Below are positions 44,255 through 55,772 of a stretch of 64,000 nucleotides of DNA, piece by piece (the stretch's first letter is position 1; each line of letters opens with the position of its first letter). The translations under genes were made by a program, and so were the position numbers. The stretch is taken from contig NC_133771.1 of NCBI RefSeq assembly GCF_003597395.2, forward strand, positions 138,705,163-138,769,162. Reading direction: 5' to 3'. The stretch comes from Chelonoidis abingdonii (taxonomy: Eukaryota > Chordata > Testudines > Testudinidae). Under the pieces are notes generated by a model. The model searched no databases, was not told the DNA's origin, and saw nothing but the letters and a program-made list of their open reading frames with translations.

Positions 44255-44330
44255 AGAGTAATAGACTGAAAGGGACCTCGAGAGGTCATCTAGTCCAGTA
44301 CCCTGCACTCGTGACAGGACTAATAAGCCA
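44255..44330 (-). mobile_element. CR1 LINE 3'-end fragment
   Basis: Plus strand reads taatagactgaaagggacct, cgagaggtcatctagtccag, taccctgcactcgtgacagg: the reverse complement of a CR1 3'-UTR. Only ~75 bases are recognisable. Confidence 0.7.
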
Positions 44331-45936
44331 ATGAGTTTTTTGTATTTCAAGTTCTGAACATTCAGGTAAAATTTTCAAAAGTGCTTAAATTACTTAGGGT
44401 CCTAAATCTCACTGGATCTTACAAAATTTTTACCTCTCATTCTGAAATACTGACAGAAAGCCTTCTAACTGAGAGATTTTCTTATAGGAAGGCCTTCTAT
44501 CTGGAGTTGGGGTTGGAGTGAGGACTTGAGTTAGGACAATGGGTGATAAAATGGACTGCTATTAATATTAATCTAACATTATTAACAAATACTAATTCAA
44601 CAGTGGGGGAAAAAGACAAATCTATGTTGCAAAACGGATACTTTAAAATAGCCCATCTACTTTTGAAGTTTATAAAGAAACATGGTCTCCTTATGTTGCG
44701 TACTCAGGCGGGGATGGACCACAAAGCCATAAATATTTGAGGAAGGAGTTTTGGTAAGCCAGGCATGATTCTCAAGTGTCATTTCTGTTTTCCATTTTGT
44801 TTTTAGGTTTTATGCATAAATATATACTCTTATAATGGAAAAGTATTGGATACAGGGATTTATTCTTTTATTGTGGTAATGTCCAGTGGCCCCAAATGGG
44901 GAACTATGGTGTATACCCATTAAATAAAGACAGTCCCTGCTACAGAGAGCTCATAGTGACATTTAAAGAGATTGTGTAGAGGCAAAAATGTATCTTGTGT
45001 GTGTCGTTCAAATAATTGAAAGGAAAATTTAAATTAATCTTGGGCTAAATCATGCCTTCCTCGGTAGAAAGCTGATCTCCAATGGCAAAATGTGCTGCTT
45101 CAGGGGTGTGGTGTTTGCAAAGAACAAGGAAGAAGCAATTTTTGCTTCCTCAGGAGGTCAGATCCTCTGAGGTGCTAGGTGTCTTCAGTTCCTACTGAAA
45201 GCAGTTGCTGCTGAGGTTATGCAGCTCTTTATAGGAGAGGCCCATATTGAGCAATCAGCGTGGCCTTTCTACCCTGAGATCAATGAGGAAAGGCAATAGT
45301 TCTCACCTCTGGGAGCCACCCCCTGATTCTTTTTAAAGCACAGTACAAATATTTAAAGCAGTGAACCTGCTGGTGCATAAAACAATATGATGGGTGCCAG
45401 ACAGAGTAACTCCAAAATTATATTTTTTTAAAAGGGGAAGGAAAATCTTTATGCTGTTTAGGGGGTTGTGTTTTATGACTTCATCATGTCAAGTCACTGT
45501 GGAAAAACATGTCAAAACATTTCTGGAAATTCAAGGAGTCCATCTATCATGTTGACACGACAATACACGTTCCTAAACATCTCTATGAATGCAGCTGCAA
45601 ACAGGAAGAGTGACTCTCAAAACCTCTCTCATGTAGGATATATAGTTAGACAATTTACAGAAATGACATACATACTGGTATTTCTGAATGTACATGTGGC
45701 TTCATTTAGAAATGAGAGCATATCCTGCTTTTAGAGGAACAATTTCTCCTTTCTTTCTGGAAATGCGATGTTACTGCATTCTTGACAGAATAAACACATC
45801 TTCTAGGACTATTCCAGGTACAGCCTCAGCGTCTTTAGTCATCCCAGTTGTATTTTTTTCCAACTGAATTGTAGAACTGTCCTTTGCAGTAACCTTGAAT
45901 GGAGGTTTCTTAGTTCCAAATGTAAAACTCACTACT
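44331..45936. other. no recognised gene
   Basis: The 88-codon ORF 45468-45734 has no domain. Around 44880-44965 (aataaagacagtccctgcta) there may be a scrap of repeat family C. Otherwise nothing is recognised. Confidence 0.45.
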
Positions 45937-45944
45937 TCAACTTT

Positions 45945-46035
45945 AACAAAAAGGAGTCTGGTGGCACCTTAAAAACTAACAGATTTATTTGGGCACAAGC
46001 TTTTGTGGGTAAAAAAACCCACTTCTTCAGATGCA
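45945..46035 (+). mobile_element. 5'-truncated turtle-type SINE
   Basis: aaaaggagtctggtggcacc, ttaaaaactaacagatttat, gggcacaagcttttgtgggt and acccacttcttcagatgcat are the 3' half of the same SINE superfamily as the 33339 element. Here it ends in the normal tail (ttcagatgcat) with no inverted segment. Short direct repeats tcaacttt (45937-45944 and 46036-46043) probably mark the target duplication. Confidence 0.85.
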
Positions 46036-46043
46036 TCAACTTT

Positions 46044-46624
46044 GCTTTCCTACATAGCAACAGAGAACACTATCTACTCTAATCATTGTAGAAAAGAATG
46101 ACGAATACTATTTCTATAGGAATCTATGGCAGGAATATAATTCAGTAATACTGCAGAATGGTTCAAGAACATTATAGACATTTCAGTAGATTTCTAGTAA
46201 TAACTTCTATAGAAAGTTTTGGATTCATCCTTACTGCATTCTACAGGAATCTTCTCTAAATTGGCTAAAAAAGCCAACCTAAAAGAACCCTTATTTAGCT
46301 TGAGCTTCACCTGAAGCAGACCTTTCATTCAATTAACTCCTTCCTCCTCTTAATGTTCCTCTAGCAACCTCTATGCAGTTTTCTAGATACAGTCCTATTC
46401 AGTAGTCAAAAGTGACCAATGGACAAATACCAGTTTTATTTTTAACTGTTTGCTGGAATATCCCATTTGGAATTTTTAATTTTTTAGATTTTAAATAATC
46501 ATTATTGAAGGCACGGAAGCATTGGACTTTATGTAAACAAAAAAAGGGAAACAAAATTATACGACTGGAAATGACGATGAAGAGAGAAAAGGCAGGGGTC
46601 AGGGCTAGGGGGAATTCTAATTTA
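46044..46624. other. no recognised gene
   Basis: AT-rich DNA; nothing supported. Confidence 0.5.
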
Positions 46625-47013
46625 ATCTCATAGTTTTTTAAATCCAGAAGGGACCATTAGTCTGAACTCCTGCATATCACAGTTCATTCCATGCCATCCA
46701 ATTACCCCTGTTTGAGCCCCATAACTCATGTGCTGACCAAAGCATATCTTCCAGAAAAGCATCCAGTCTTGGATTCTCCATTGCTTCATGTCTTCACATA
46801 ACCACCTCCCATGGTAGTTTTGTTTCAATGATTAATCGACTGCACTGTTAAAAATTTGTGTCTTAGTTCTGATTAAAATTTGTTTGGCTTCAGCTTCCAG
46901 CCATCGGTCCTTGTTGTGCTTTTCTTTTTTCAGATCAAAAAGCCCTTGAATACCTGGTATTTTCTCCCTGTGAAGATACTATCCACTGTAATGAAGTCAC
47001 CTCTAAATCTTTG
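46625..47013 (-). mobile_element. CR1 LINE 3'-UTR, part 1
   Basis: Plus strand reads as antisense CR1 3'-UTR: aatccagaagggaccattag, ctgcatatcacagttcattc, cagaaaagcatccagtcttg, gcactgttaaaaatttgtgt, ttcagcttccagccatcggt and aatgaagtcacctctaaatc. The element is broken at 47014-47021 by the hAT insertion at 47022 and resumes at ~47466. Confidence 0.85.
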
Positions 47014-47021
47014 AACTAAGC

Positions 47022-47457
47022 CAGGCTGGCCAGCCTGAGCCTGAGAAGGAGCCAGAATTTACCAATGTACATTGCTAAACAGCCACAGTAATATGTCAGC
47101 AGCCCCCCAATCAGCTCCCCCCACAACACTCCCAGCACCTCCCACCCACCGGCAGCCCCACTGATCAGTGCCTCCCTGCCCGTACCTCCCGATCAGCTGT
47201 TTCGTGGTATGCAGAAGGGTCTCGGGGTGGGGGGGGGAGGAGTAGGAGGAGCAAGGGCACGGCAGGCTCAGGAGAGAGGGTGGGAAGGGGTGGAGTGGGG
47301 GCAGGGCCTGTGGCAGAGCCAGGGGTTGAGCACCACCTAGCAGATTGGAAAGTTGGTGCCTGTAGCTCCAGCCCTGGAGTTGGTGCCTGTACAAGGAGCC
47401 ACATATAAACCTCTGAAGAGCTGCATATGGCTCCGGAGCCACAGGTGGGCACCCCTG
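47022..47457 (-). mobile_element. non-autonomous hAT element (436 bp) inside CR1
   Basis: Read on the minus strand it begins caggggtgcccacctgtggc and ends aggctggccagcctg. The 8-bp flanks are aactaagc (47014-47021) and aactaaac (47458-47465), 7 of 8 matching. The interior, with repeated 'ggctcc' ends and ctccacccc-type tracts, is a turtle family that I recognise. The 146- and 95-codon minus-strand ORFs are translations of its GC-rich centre, not genes. The CR1 sequence resumes directly after it. Confidence 0.9.
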
Positions 47458-47465
47458 AACTAAAC

Positions 47466-47689
47466 AGATAGAACTCTCAAATCTCTCACTGTCAGGCATT
47501 TTCTCCAGCCCTCAAGGCTTTTTTGTGGCTCTCTTCTGCACCTTTTCCAATTTTTCAACATCTTTTTTTCAATAACTCATCTAGCTCTCTGATGTGATTC
47601 AGCAGACCGCCATCAGTATTCCCTCTTGATCTTTGTGAGTTAGCACATTGATCCATATTCAGTAAGATCCTGTGGTTCTCTTCTAAGAA
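47466..47689 (-). mobile_element. CR1 LINE 3'-UTR, part 2
   Basis: Continues the element at 46625: ttttgtggctctcttctgca, ccttttccaatttttcaaca and tcttttttt-caataactcat are the expected next blocks of antisense CR1. Likeness is good to ~47600 and weak beyond. Confidence 0.7.
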
Positions 47690-47691
47690 TA

Positions 47692-47859
47692 CACCTTTAC
47701 CCTGATATAACGCGACCCGATATAACATGAATTCAGATATTATGCAGAAAAGCTGTGCACTCTGGCGGATCAAAGCAAGTTCGATATAACATGGTTTCAC
47801 CTATAACACGGTAAGGTTTTTTTGGCTCCTGAGGACAGCTTTATATCGGGGTAGAGATG
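47692..47859. mobile_element. Tc1/mariner-like MITE (168 bp), TA target
   Basis: The ends cacctttaccctgatataac and (reverse complement of right end) catctctaccccgatataaa form a TIR flanked by TA at 47690-47691 and 47860-47861. Inside are repeated gatataac(g/a)cg motifs. A very common turtle MITE. No transposase. Confidence 0.85.
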
Positions 47860-47861
47860 TA

Positions 47862-47948
47862 GTTTTCTCTCTCCCACCCCCCCCCCCACCCCAGTTTGAA
47901 AGAGTCCAAATTCCTTGTTGGGTCCTGGAATGTTGGGACCATCTAGAT
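47862..47948. other. C-rich spacer
   Basis: A run of Cs around 47877-47894 lies between two insertions; nothing else is recognisable. Confidence 0.5.
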
Positions 47949-48483
47949 CAGGGTCAGCAACCTTTCAGAAGTGGGTGCCAAGTCTTATTTATCCACTGTA
48001 ATTTAAGGTTTTGTGTGACAGTAATACATTTAATGTTTTTAGAAGGTCTCTCTATATGTCTATATATATATTTAAACTATTATGTATGTAAAGTAAATAA
48101 GTGTAGTGAAGTGAGGAGAGTGGTATCCTAGGCCGGCAGCAGCTGAGCAGGGCTGGGGGCCAGGACCCCGGCTGGCAAGGGGCCAGTGGCCAGAACCCCA
48201 GACTGTCAGCAGGCTGAGCGGGGCCAGCGGATGGAACCCCAGACTGGCAGTGGGCTGAGTGGCTCAGCCCGCTGACTGTCTGGGGTTCTGTCCACCGGCT
48301 CCTGCCAGCCGGAACCTGGCCACCATCCCCTGCTCAGCCTGCTTCTGACCCAGGGTTCCATTCATCCTGCAGGCAGCAGGCTGAACGGAGTCAGCGGCTG
48401 GGACTCAAACTGGCAGCAGAGTGCCACTAAAAATCTGCTAGCGTGCTGTCTTTGGACACCATGCCACAAGTTGCCAACCCCTG
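47949..48483 (+). mobile_element. non-autonomous hAT element (535 bp)
   Basis: Begins cagggtcagcaacctttcag and ends acaagttgccaacccctg; TIR shared bases are cagggt(c/t)(a/g)gcaac. The flanks are atctagat (47941-47948) and atctggtt (48484-48491), 6 of 8 matching. The AT-rich first third (gtaatacatttaatg, tatgtaaagtaaataag) is followed by a GC-rich foldback part, as in the turtle family I recognise. Confidence 0.8.
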
Positions 48484-48491
48484 ATCTGGTT

Positions 48492-48658
48492 AAGTGACAT
48501 ATAAGGAAAAATGTAATTATTGCTTAATACTGTGATGTTTATTCTTGTTTATTATGCAGCATAATCCTGTATTTCAAGATTCTAATTAATTACCAATAGC
48601 AACCTGAAGATGCTATTTAAAGTAATCAATGAGGAAACAAAAATCTCAGATTGCCTGT
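48492..48658. other. no recognised gene
   Basis: Short AT-rich spacer; nothing supported. Confidence 0.5.
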
Positions 48659-49712
48659 TGCTGACAAAGTTCCTCGTCTGCCTTGGTGGGTCCTGCGCTT
48701 ATTGGCAGATTTGCTCACCTCAGTATCTTCCCCTCTTGTGAACCCACAGTCTGGGTCAGCTCCTCCGTTCTGATCTGGAGTTGGAGGTTTGGGGGGAACC
48801 CAGGCCCACCCTCTACTCCGGGTTCCAGCCCAGGGCCCTGTGGATCACAGCTGTCTATAGTGCCTCCTGAACAGGCGCATGACAGCTACAACTCCCTGGG
48901 CTACTTCTCCATGGCCTCCTCCAAACACCTTCTTTATCTCTCACCACAGGACCTTCCTCCTGGTGTCTGATAATGCTTGTCTGTCCTCCTCAATCGTGCG
49001 TGTGCATGCTCTATCCCTCCCTACTCCGCCTGATCGTCTACGCACTCCCTATCCGTGGCCCCAGAAGTCCCGGGACCTGCTGGTCAACCCCTCCTCGCCC
49101 TGGCTAAAAAAATCATCTACACGACCAGGGAAGGAGGTTGGCTGATGGAGACTCTGGTGACTGTGGGGCTTGTTTTCTGTCCCTGGTCCGTTCACGTATC
49201 CGGGCGGAGTTCCTCTGGGCGGACACACTGGCTCCCTTGACGCCTTCGAGGAGCAGTGGGCGCTGTCCGGGGTTCTCTGCTCGGTGTCCCGTCAGGCCTC
49301 CCTTCTTATGACCCCTGACCACATCCGTCCCTGTTCTTTTATTAGTTGTCCCCCGTAATCAGTGGGCTTCTGTGTCCTGTGGGTCCTCCCTTAGGCTGGG
49401 GGAGGATCCTTTAGCAGTGGGGGGCTTCGCAAAGCCCACTTCCCGGAAAACCCAATAGATACTCCTCGCCTGACGGAGTGAGCTCCTTTTTAAACCCAGG
49501 TGCCCTGATTAGCCTGCCTTGATTGGCTGCAGGTGTCTAAAATTAAAGTAGCTATCTCCACTGTCTTCTAGAAAGATCTTAATTGGCCCCAGGTGCCTTG
49601 ATTAACCTGGAGCAACTGCCATTTGGTTACCATGGTCCTAGGGATTTGTTTAGCCTGGGGCTAACACACCTGTTTCTCAGTACTTTACTGTATCTGGCCT
49701 TGCCTCATCACA
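48659..49712. mobile_element. LTR interrupted by an L1-Tx1 3' end
   Basis: The left part, from tgctgacaaagttcctcgtc through ctggtgtctgataatgcttg, and the right part, from gagtgagctcctttttaaac through ggctaacacacctgt to a terminal tcatcaca, are the two parts of a turtle LTR family I recognise. 48992-49461 is foreign LINE sequence. Without it the LTR would be ~580 bp. No TSD could be confirmed, so the left end may be off by a few bases (48659 or 48662). Confidence 0.65.
48992..49461 (+). pseudogene. L1-Tx1 LINE 3' terminal fragment
   Basis: Plus-strand broken frames give the C-terminal end of a Tx1-type ORF2: a LIVYALPIRGP block (~49032), RDLLVNPSSPWLKK (49070-49115), IYTTRE (~49115), then RAEFLWADTL-like and LDAFEEQWALSGVLCSVSRQ (49238-49300). 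At least two frameshifts separate the blocks. It is 5'-truncated and sits inside the LTR at 48659. The short repeat ctcctc at both junctions (48986-48991, 49462-49467) may be part of a target duplication. Confidence 0.8.
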
Positions 49713-50865
49713 CTATATAAAGAGACATTGCCTATAATTTGTGGTATGGGTTTCAGTAGTAAAGGAGTAAAACAACCTAACAAAGTCTTGTTGTTTTTTG
49801 TTGCTGTTTTGGCTCTGGAATTAAGTTTTTGTCAAAACTAACAGTTGCCTTTTTGACTGGGTTAAGTTTGTGAAATGTTTAGAAAGAGTCTTTGCGTGGA
49901 TCCCAGAGAGTTCAGATATTGTAAGCTCACCCAGTGAGTCATGGTTGGAGTTGAATGAATGTGTTAGATTGATTTCCCTCTTGGATTTTAAGCAATCTAC
50001 TAAGAGCTTATGTTGCAGAGAACTTCACAGATCTAGGAATAAAAATAATTGGTTTTTCCATGAGGGAGAAGTCAAACCAAGAGCTTAAGGTGGGTGACTT
50101 TTTTTTTCCCTAATCCTAAAAAGTTCCTAGCTATTGTACACATTGATTTTAAACAAAAGCATTTTGCTATTAGGTAAAGCATATTAGCAGATCTGCCTTT
50201 TACTTTCTAATTTTTGAGCACCTTATCCTTTGTTACACACCTCAGAGAAATATATAGAGCTGATCTCTACCCAAAAGGGCATATAAACTAATTCAGATGT
50301 GACAGAACAAGAGAGGACAAGAAATCAAATCAAGTGGGACAATAACAAAGGAAAGACAAAGGTTACAGAAATAAAATCTGATTATTCAGATAAGGCACTC
50401 TACACCTCTTGTTCAGATAGTAGATATCTTAGTTGCATGAACTCACTTCCTCTATACAATAGGAGACACTGAAGAAGTGAATTTTTTGAGAGATTTGAAT
50501 GAAGAAACTTTGGCCTGGTGACCAGATTTAAGGGAGAGCATCATACACAGATAGGCAACATGAAAAGAGGCCTGGGGGTTTCCAAGTAGGTGAAACAAAT
50601 GAAGGCAGTTGACATCACTGGAACAGAGAATGGTAGGAGACATGGTCAGTTGTAGGTTGAGGATCAGTAATGTGATGCCTTAAAAGTCTAATCTTGGAAA
50701 TGGTAACAAGTTGAACATCTGTGCATTTAACAGAAGCAGAGGAGATGCAGAGAACCCACTTGCAAGACCAAAGAGTGACTTATTGTCCCTCTCAGATCTG
50801 AACTGCAAGCTCTAGAAGTTCCATATGCTCATTTGCCTCATTGGCAGGATAGTCACACAGGCACT
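49713..50865. other. no recognised gene
   Basis: AT-rich. The 72-codon ORF at 49870-50088 has no domain. Confidence 0.5.
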
Positions 50866-50958
50866 GATTCAGCAAAGCAATTAACCATATGTTTAAGTCC
50901 CAAAAAGCCTCAAAATTGTTCTCATAGTTAAACACATGTTTAAGTGCTTTGCTGAATC
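50866..50958. mobile_element. short foldback MITE (93 bp)
   Basis: The left end ctgattcagcaaagcaatta is the inverted copy of the right end ttaagtgctttgctgaatca (~34-bp arms around a small centre). This is the best preserved of the 'aagcatg/aacatgt' foldback repeats here; relatives are at 37471 and ~62940. Confidence 0.75.
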
Positions 50959-51493
50959 AGAGTTTCTGTCTCTAGAGAAAACCCTAAAATAGATTGTGCC
51001 GTGCTCTGTAATAAATGCTAGAGCATCCCAGTAACAGATACTTGTCTCACTAGTTTAAAAAAAAGGGGAGGGGGTAGACAAGAACTTCAACATGCAATGT
51101 GGTCTGGAGCAAGTGGAAGGAATCAAAGGGAGGTGGGATGTGACATAAGTGGCAATTGAGAAATTATTTTGACAAAAGTATTTTGGGTGGACTGAAGGGT
51201 GAGGGGATTGAGGTTGCGGCAGTCATAGAGGAAGAGATCAGGGTATGGACAAGTGATATAGGCATCAAGATGGCTATGAAAGCACTTCTTTAAAAAATGT
51301 GGCAGAAAAAGCAATAGCGTTTAGTCACTTCCTAAATGCAGAGGGACATAAGAGGCGAGAAGTAAAAGGTTGAGTTCGGTCTTGGCCATGGTGAGTTTGG
51401 AGTAACCGAGCAAGGGTCATGAAAATGCAGTTCTCTGGTTCTTCACTGGCTCTGTCTACATCTGAAATTTAAAAAGGCGAGTAAGTTAGGGGT
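50959..51493. other. no recognised gene
   Basis: An A/G-rich tract lies at about 51057-51075. No other feature. Confidence 0.5.
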
Positions 51494-51605
51494 AGTGTTT
51501 CTCCACCTTTTTGATATGGAGACTGCCTTGCTGCCTTCCAAAACTGTGTCAGGGAGATCTCAGGGACTGGCGCTGGTCCACGGACCAGTCCATTGAGAAA
51601 CACTG
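51494..51605. mobile_element. short hAT-like MITE (112 bp)
   Basis: The left end agtgtttctccacctttttg and the right end ccattgagaaacactg form a TIR (agtgtttctc). The interior contains ggtccacggaccagtcc, itself palindromic. No matching 8-bp flanks were found, so boundaries are approximate. Confidence 0.65.
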
Positions 51606-52439
51606 AGCCAGAGGATGGCACAGAAGAGTGGTAAGACAACCTTCACCAAAACTTCTCTGGCCTTGCTTATGATTAATCCTTCAGGGGATTAGAAGTAAAC
51701 AATTATTAGAACTTACTTTTCTGACATGCCTTAGACACCCAAAACACCCACCCATTTGGATGTGAGTTTTGAGCACATAAGAAATGCAAGATCCAGTCCC
51801 TATTGCAATGTGATAAAACAGAGTAAGGGCTAGATACCGCAAATGAACTCCAGGGAAGAATCTTCCCTTATACTTCAATGAATGAGGAGACTCTTTTCCT
51901 TTTGAAAATGTGTATAAATATATGGGCAGAACTGTATGAGGCTCATAGCTATTGGCATTGCTTTCTGATTAGATCTCACCACGGATAAGTTGCATAGCAT
52001 TTCCTAATCAAAAGGCTGAGGGGGAAAAAACTGATGTGGGTACATTTTAGACTTGAGATTTGTCTTTACAGGTTCTAATTCAGTATCATTATAGACTAAC
52101 AAAAACATGAAGTTTTGTATCTGAATTCAACTCATGTTCAATATAAAGTAAAAAAAATATGCAGCAAGGATTGAATTATGAGACTGTGATAATACTTGCA
52201 AAATGTATTACAATAAGCTTTGCAATCATAAGAAGGAAATTAAATTTTCTAATTACACTATACGATAAAATGAATGAAGTAAAATCAAGGTTTTGTCCCT
52301 TCTAATCTAGCTCTGCTATCTGACATAAGCACAATCCAATTTTTCTCATGTTTATCATGTAGTTCTGCAGAGAATTCAACTTATTCACTGGTACCTAGAG
52401 AGAAACCAGTAAGCCAGAGACTACGGAACAATCTGTTCT
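51606..52439. other. no recognised gene
   Basis: AT-rich; no supported feature. Confidence 0.5.
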
Positions 52440-53165
52440 TGCTCATAGTCTGTGTTATGGTTTCAGGAGTAGCTGTACCTCTGCCGCCTCTGAGAGCACC
52501 CACCTCAGATCTTGGACCTCTGGCCTTTACCGGGCTTGGGATGAAATCACATTATGCTTCCATTCTTAAACCGAGACCTAGCTATACGTACTCTTTGTAT
52601 ATCAGGTCCTAATTACACTGTGGGTCTGACTGGCTTTGGGGCATCTATATTTCCTCAATTTGGGAACCTGTGACTATTAATGTATTGACTAACAGCCATC
52701 TTAAAACCAAGAGTTGTTTAGCCCTTGGAACAAAATGTTAGAGAAAAGACGTAAAACAACAAACACCCAGCAAGTATATTGAATCTCATCTAATCTTACA
52801 TTTAGCTACAAGCTAAGTTAGGTAGGGTTTCCTCTTAAGTTACTAGAACGGAACTAGCTTCAATTATTTTAGGAAGCCAAGGACCTCTTGGGATGCAGCC
52901 TAGTCTCTGTCTCCCAGAAACTCTCTCAGGGACTGTATCTAAATTCCCACCTTCCCTGTGCATATATCAGCCCAGTTACCATATTTCTCTATGATGTCTT
53001 TGTTACAGGGCCCAGGTGTGAAGTCTTCCTTCTGACTTACATTGGTTTTTCCCAGTGGGCTTGCCAGGCCATCTAGGAGACTGTCCCTGTGATGGTTGCT
53101 CCACTGTTCATCAATCAGACCCATTCAACCTTCATGGCTTGCAATCATAGATGTGACTGTATTTC
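52440..53165. mobile_element. possible LTR-derived block
   Basis: A chain of motifs (agagcacccacctcagatct, tggacctctggcctttaccg, gggtctgactggctttgggg, tgtttagcccttggaacaaa) recalls a turtle LTR family. No TG..CA termini or TSD could be set, and the right part (52900-53165) may be unrelated. Confidence 0.35.
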
Positions 53166-53259
53166 TGTGGGGAAGTACCTAAACCACATTTGGGGATACA
53201 AACCATTATGCATTACTGAGCATCCCATATTCATCAGAATATGTCTGTTTTAATCACTG

Positions 53260-53400
53260 ATGATCAGATTCTGCCAGCCTTACTCACAATGAGTAGTACC
53301 TCACTCTATGAACAGCTCTGCTGAAATCAGTGGGACCCTTCACAACGTAAATTACCCTCACTCACTCTGAGTGGTATCAGTTGGACCCTCCATTTTTAAA
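53260..53400. repeat. short dispersed foldback repeat
   Basis: cagattctgccagccttact, cacaatgagtagtacctcac and ctgaaatcagtgggaccct belong to the small foldback repeats built on 'agtagtacc' and 'atcagtggga'. A second partial copy follows (actctgagtggtatcagttg). Confidence 0.45.
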
Positions 53401-53584
53401 AAAGTGTTCTTTCATTTCTGGGAACAAGGAGGAGAAGCCAGCATCATATGCCAGCTTTCGACAGTTCACCAACAAATACTCCATGTGCCACCAATGTTTT
53501 ACAGACTATTTGGGAACCACTGCCCTGAATAATGTGTGTCTGCAGTAAACTGAGACTCAGAGAACTGTCATACCTTGCTGTAAC

Positions 53585-53882
53585 CAGGGTCGGTACAAGG
53601 ATGTTTTGCGACCTAGGCGAAACTTCCATCTTGAGCCTCCCCCCATAACTCTGCCCTGAGCCCCCCACCCCCCAGGGCTGGTAGCTCCCCCTATCTGCCC
53701 TGAGGTCCCCCCTCCCCATCCTACACCCAAACTCCCTCCCAAACCCCGCACTCCCTCCTGCATCCCAATCCCCTGCCCCAGCCCCTTCCTGCACCAAACT
53801 CTCTCCCAGGAAAAAGACTTGACTACAGGAACCCCACAAAATCTAATAGCCCTGGGCCCACAGGAGATTTAATCCAGCCCTG
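53585..53882. mobile_element. hAT-like composite, CAGGG ends
   Basis: The left end is cagggtcggtacaaggatg. The reverse complement of the right end is cagggctggattaaatctcc. Both begin CAGGG. The halves look like two different hAT-type families head to head, with a C-rich low-complexity centre that gives the 131- and 68-codon minus-strand ORFs. Flanking 8-mers do not match. Confidence 0.5.
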
Positions 53883-55667
53883 ATCAAGCTTAATGTTTTC
53901 CTGATTAAGTTATTTTCTTTATAGAATTATAGCTAGTTTCACATAGCCAGAGATTATGCTCTGCATTTATTGCATCATGTAAACATTTATTACAAGGACA
54001 TAATCCTAAATTAAAAAATCAACAGAATAATAAAATCGCTAGGCTGTGTACAAGCGTCTGAGACACATGTAGTTAAATTACTCATAACTATGAGTAGAGA
54101 TTCTGGGGCAGCAGAAATGATTACAGTAGATAATGAAAATGTAAATTTTTTACTTTGAGAAGTCATGAAATGACAGGCAAAGCTGTCTCCCATCTGTCAG
54201 TTTTAATAGTCACCCACCCTCCCTCCCTGCAGTCTACAGAATTCCATGTTCATTGGCAGTGCCTGAGATTGCAATAGCTTCTGCTGCTCCAGTGCTCAGC
54301 CATTATCCAGTTTAGATTGGGTCAAGTGCCTAAAATAGTTTGGGTTTGGTCAAGATGTTTTAAATTTGTAATTACTAACTGGTTAGCAACCAGCTCTGAC
54401 AAGGTCAGGTTGCTCTACATTAATTGGTAGCAAGATCCTTTTCTGATAGCCTGCGTTACTTCTTGCTGCTTCTTTGTCTGCAAGAAGACCCTGATTCAGC
54501 AGACCACTTAAGTACATCTCTTAGCTCCAACTCTATTCAGAAAAATACTTACACCCATAGTTGGCGCCATGGAGTAGAAGCAGAGGTACTACAGAAAATA
54601 ATCAGTACCACTCTCTTTCATGGTTATAAGTTCTGTTCTGCTTCAGATACCTGGTGCCTTCTTTTAAAAATGCACATTCAAATCCAGCATTGATCTTTCA
54701 AATCCACTCCTCTTGGAGTGTAGGAGGTTGATATTTTCTCTTGACTCAAAAATTCTGAACACTTCACCAAGAGAGAACTGGGCTTGCTGTACATATGGTT
54801 TGTCTAGCACTAAAATGAAATGCAGGCAGAAAACCAGTTGTCTACCTATCTATCTTAACAGGCTTTAGATGGAAAGTTCTGTCATCAAACAGACTTTCAG
54901 GTCAAACACACTTCTAGCAGTGTATAAATTAAATAAAGAAAAAAGCAAAGATAAATTCCAACACTACAAATAATTTTCAAGAGCAGACAGGCAAAATCTA
55001 TGTCACTCAATCTAAAAGCACTTCAAAGGCTGGTTTGGTTAAATCTAGCACTGCGCTTTACTTTAAGCATCAGCAAACATATATCTCTACCACATGACAA
55101 GCTACTTTTCAGATCCTCAAGATAAAGATGAAAAACACACACTTTAGTCTAAATATAGCAGATGTGTTGTTTTAACCTCTGCAACCTCCAGATTCCTGAA
55201 AGAAAAGGATATCAACCAATACCTAATTATGATAAACATATTTGTATACTTCATTTGGGTTTGTCACTTGTGGTTCATACATTTAATCTTTGCTTTGATA
55301 TTAAATTAGCAACATAGGTCACTGATTACCATATACAGAGAACACGAATTACTGAAATATACATCAATCATAAAGTTTCCTTCTTCAGGCATATTCTGCA
55401 TTGCATTGCTGCTGCCTGACGTCTAGATGGCTTGCAAACAAGGGTATTCAACTATTTCATTCAAAACTGTCTTATTTAACAGTAAGAAATGTACATAGTT
55501 TAAAAGTGCTAATTCAAATGGATTGCATCTGTATCAATGGTTTAGTGGAATGTCTAAAGCTTTGAAAAATGCTTTTACCAAGTGATTCATGGAAACTGGT
55601 AAAAATTACCAAACAGTCAATCGGATATAGTGCATTAGCTCTAATTGCTTAAGGTGCATTATACGGT
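53883..55667. other. no recognised gene
   Basis: AT-rich, repeat-poor DNA. The 89-codon ORF 54424-54693 has no domain. No RNA gene seen. Confidence 0.5.
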
Positions 55668-55772
55668 GTAGTTGTAGCTGTGTCAGTCCCAGGATATTAG
55701 AGAGACAAGATGGTTGAGGTAATAATACCTTTTATTGGACCACTTTCAAGTTTGGTCCAAGTTTAAGGCCCA
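55668..55772 (+). mobile_element. truncated SINE (gtagctgtgtcagtccc head)
   Basis: gtagttgtagctgtgtcagt, cccaggatattagagagaca and ggtaataataccttttattg followed by gaccactttcaagtttggtc are the 5' part of a second SINE type common in turtles. The rest of the body and tail are missing. Confidence 0.8.

Noticed and set aside
47059..47499. 146-codon minus-strand proline-rich ORF
   Set aside because: Lies within the hAT element 47022-47457; translation of its C-rich centre.
53444..53839. 131-codon glycine-rich minus-strand ORF
   Set aside because: Produced by the C-rich low-complexity centre of a hAT-like element.
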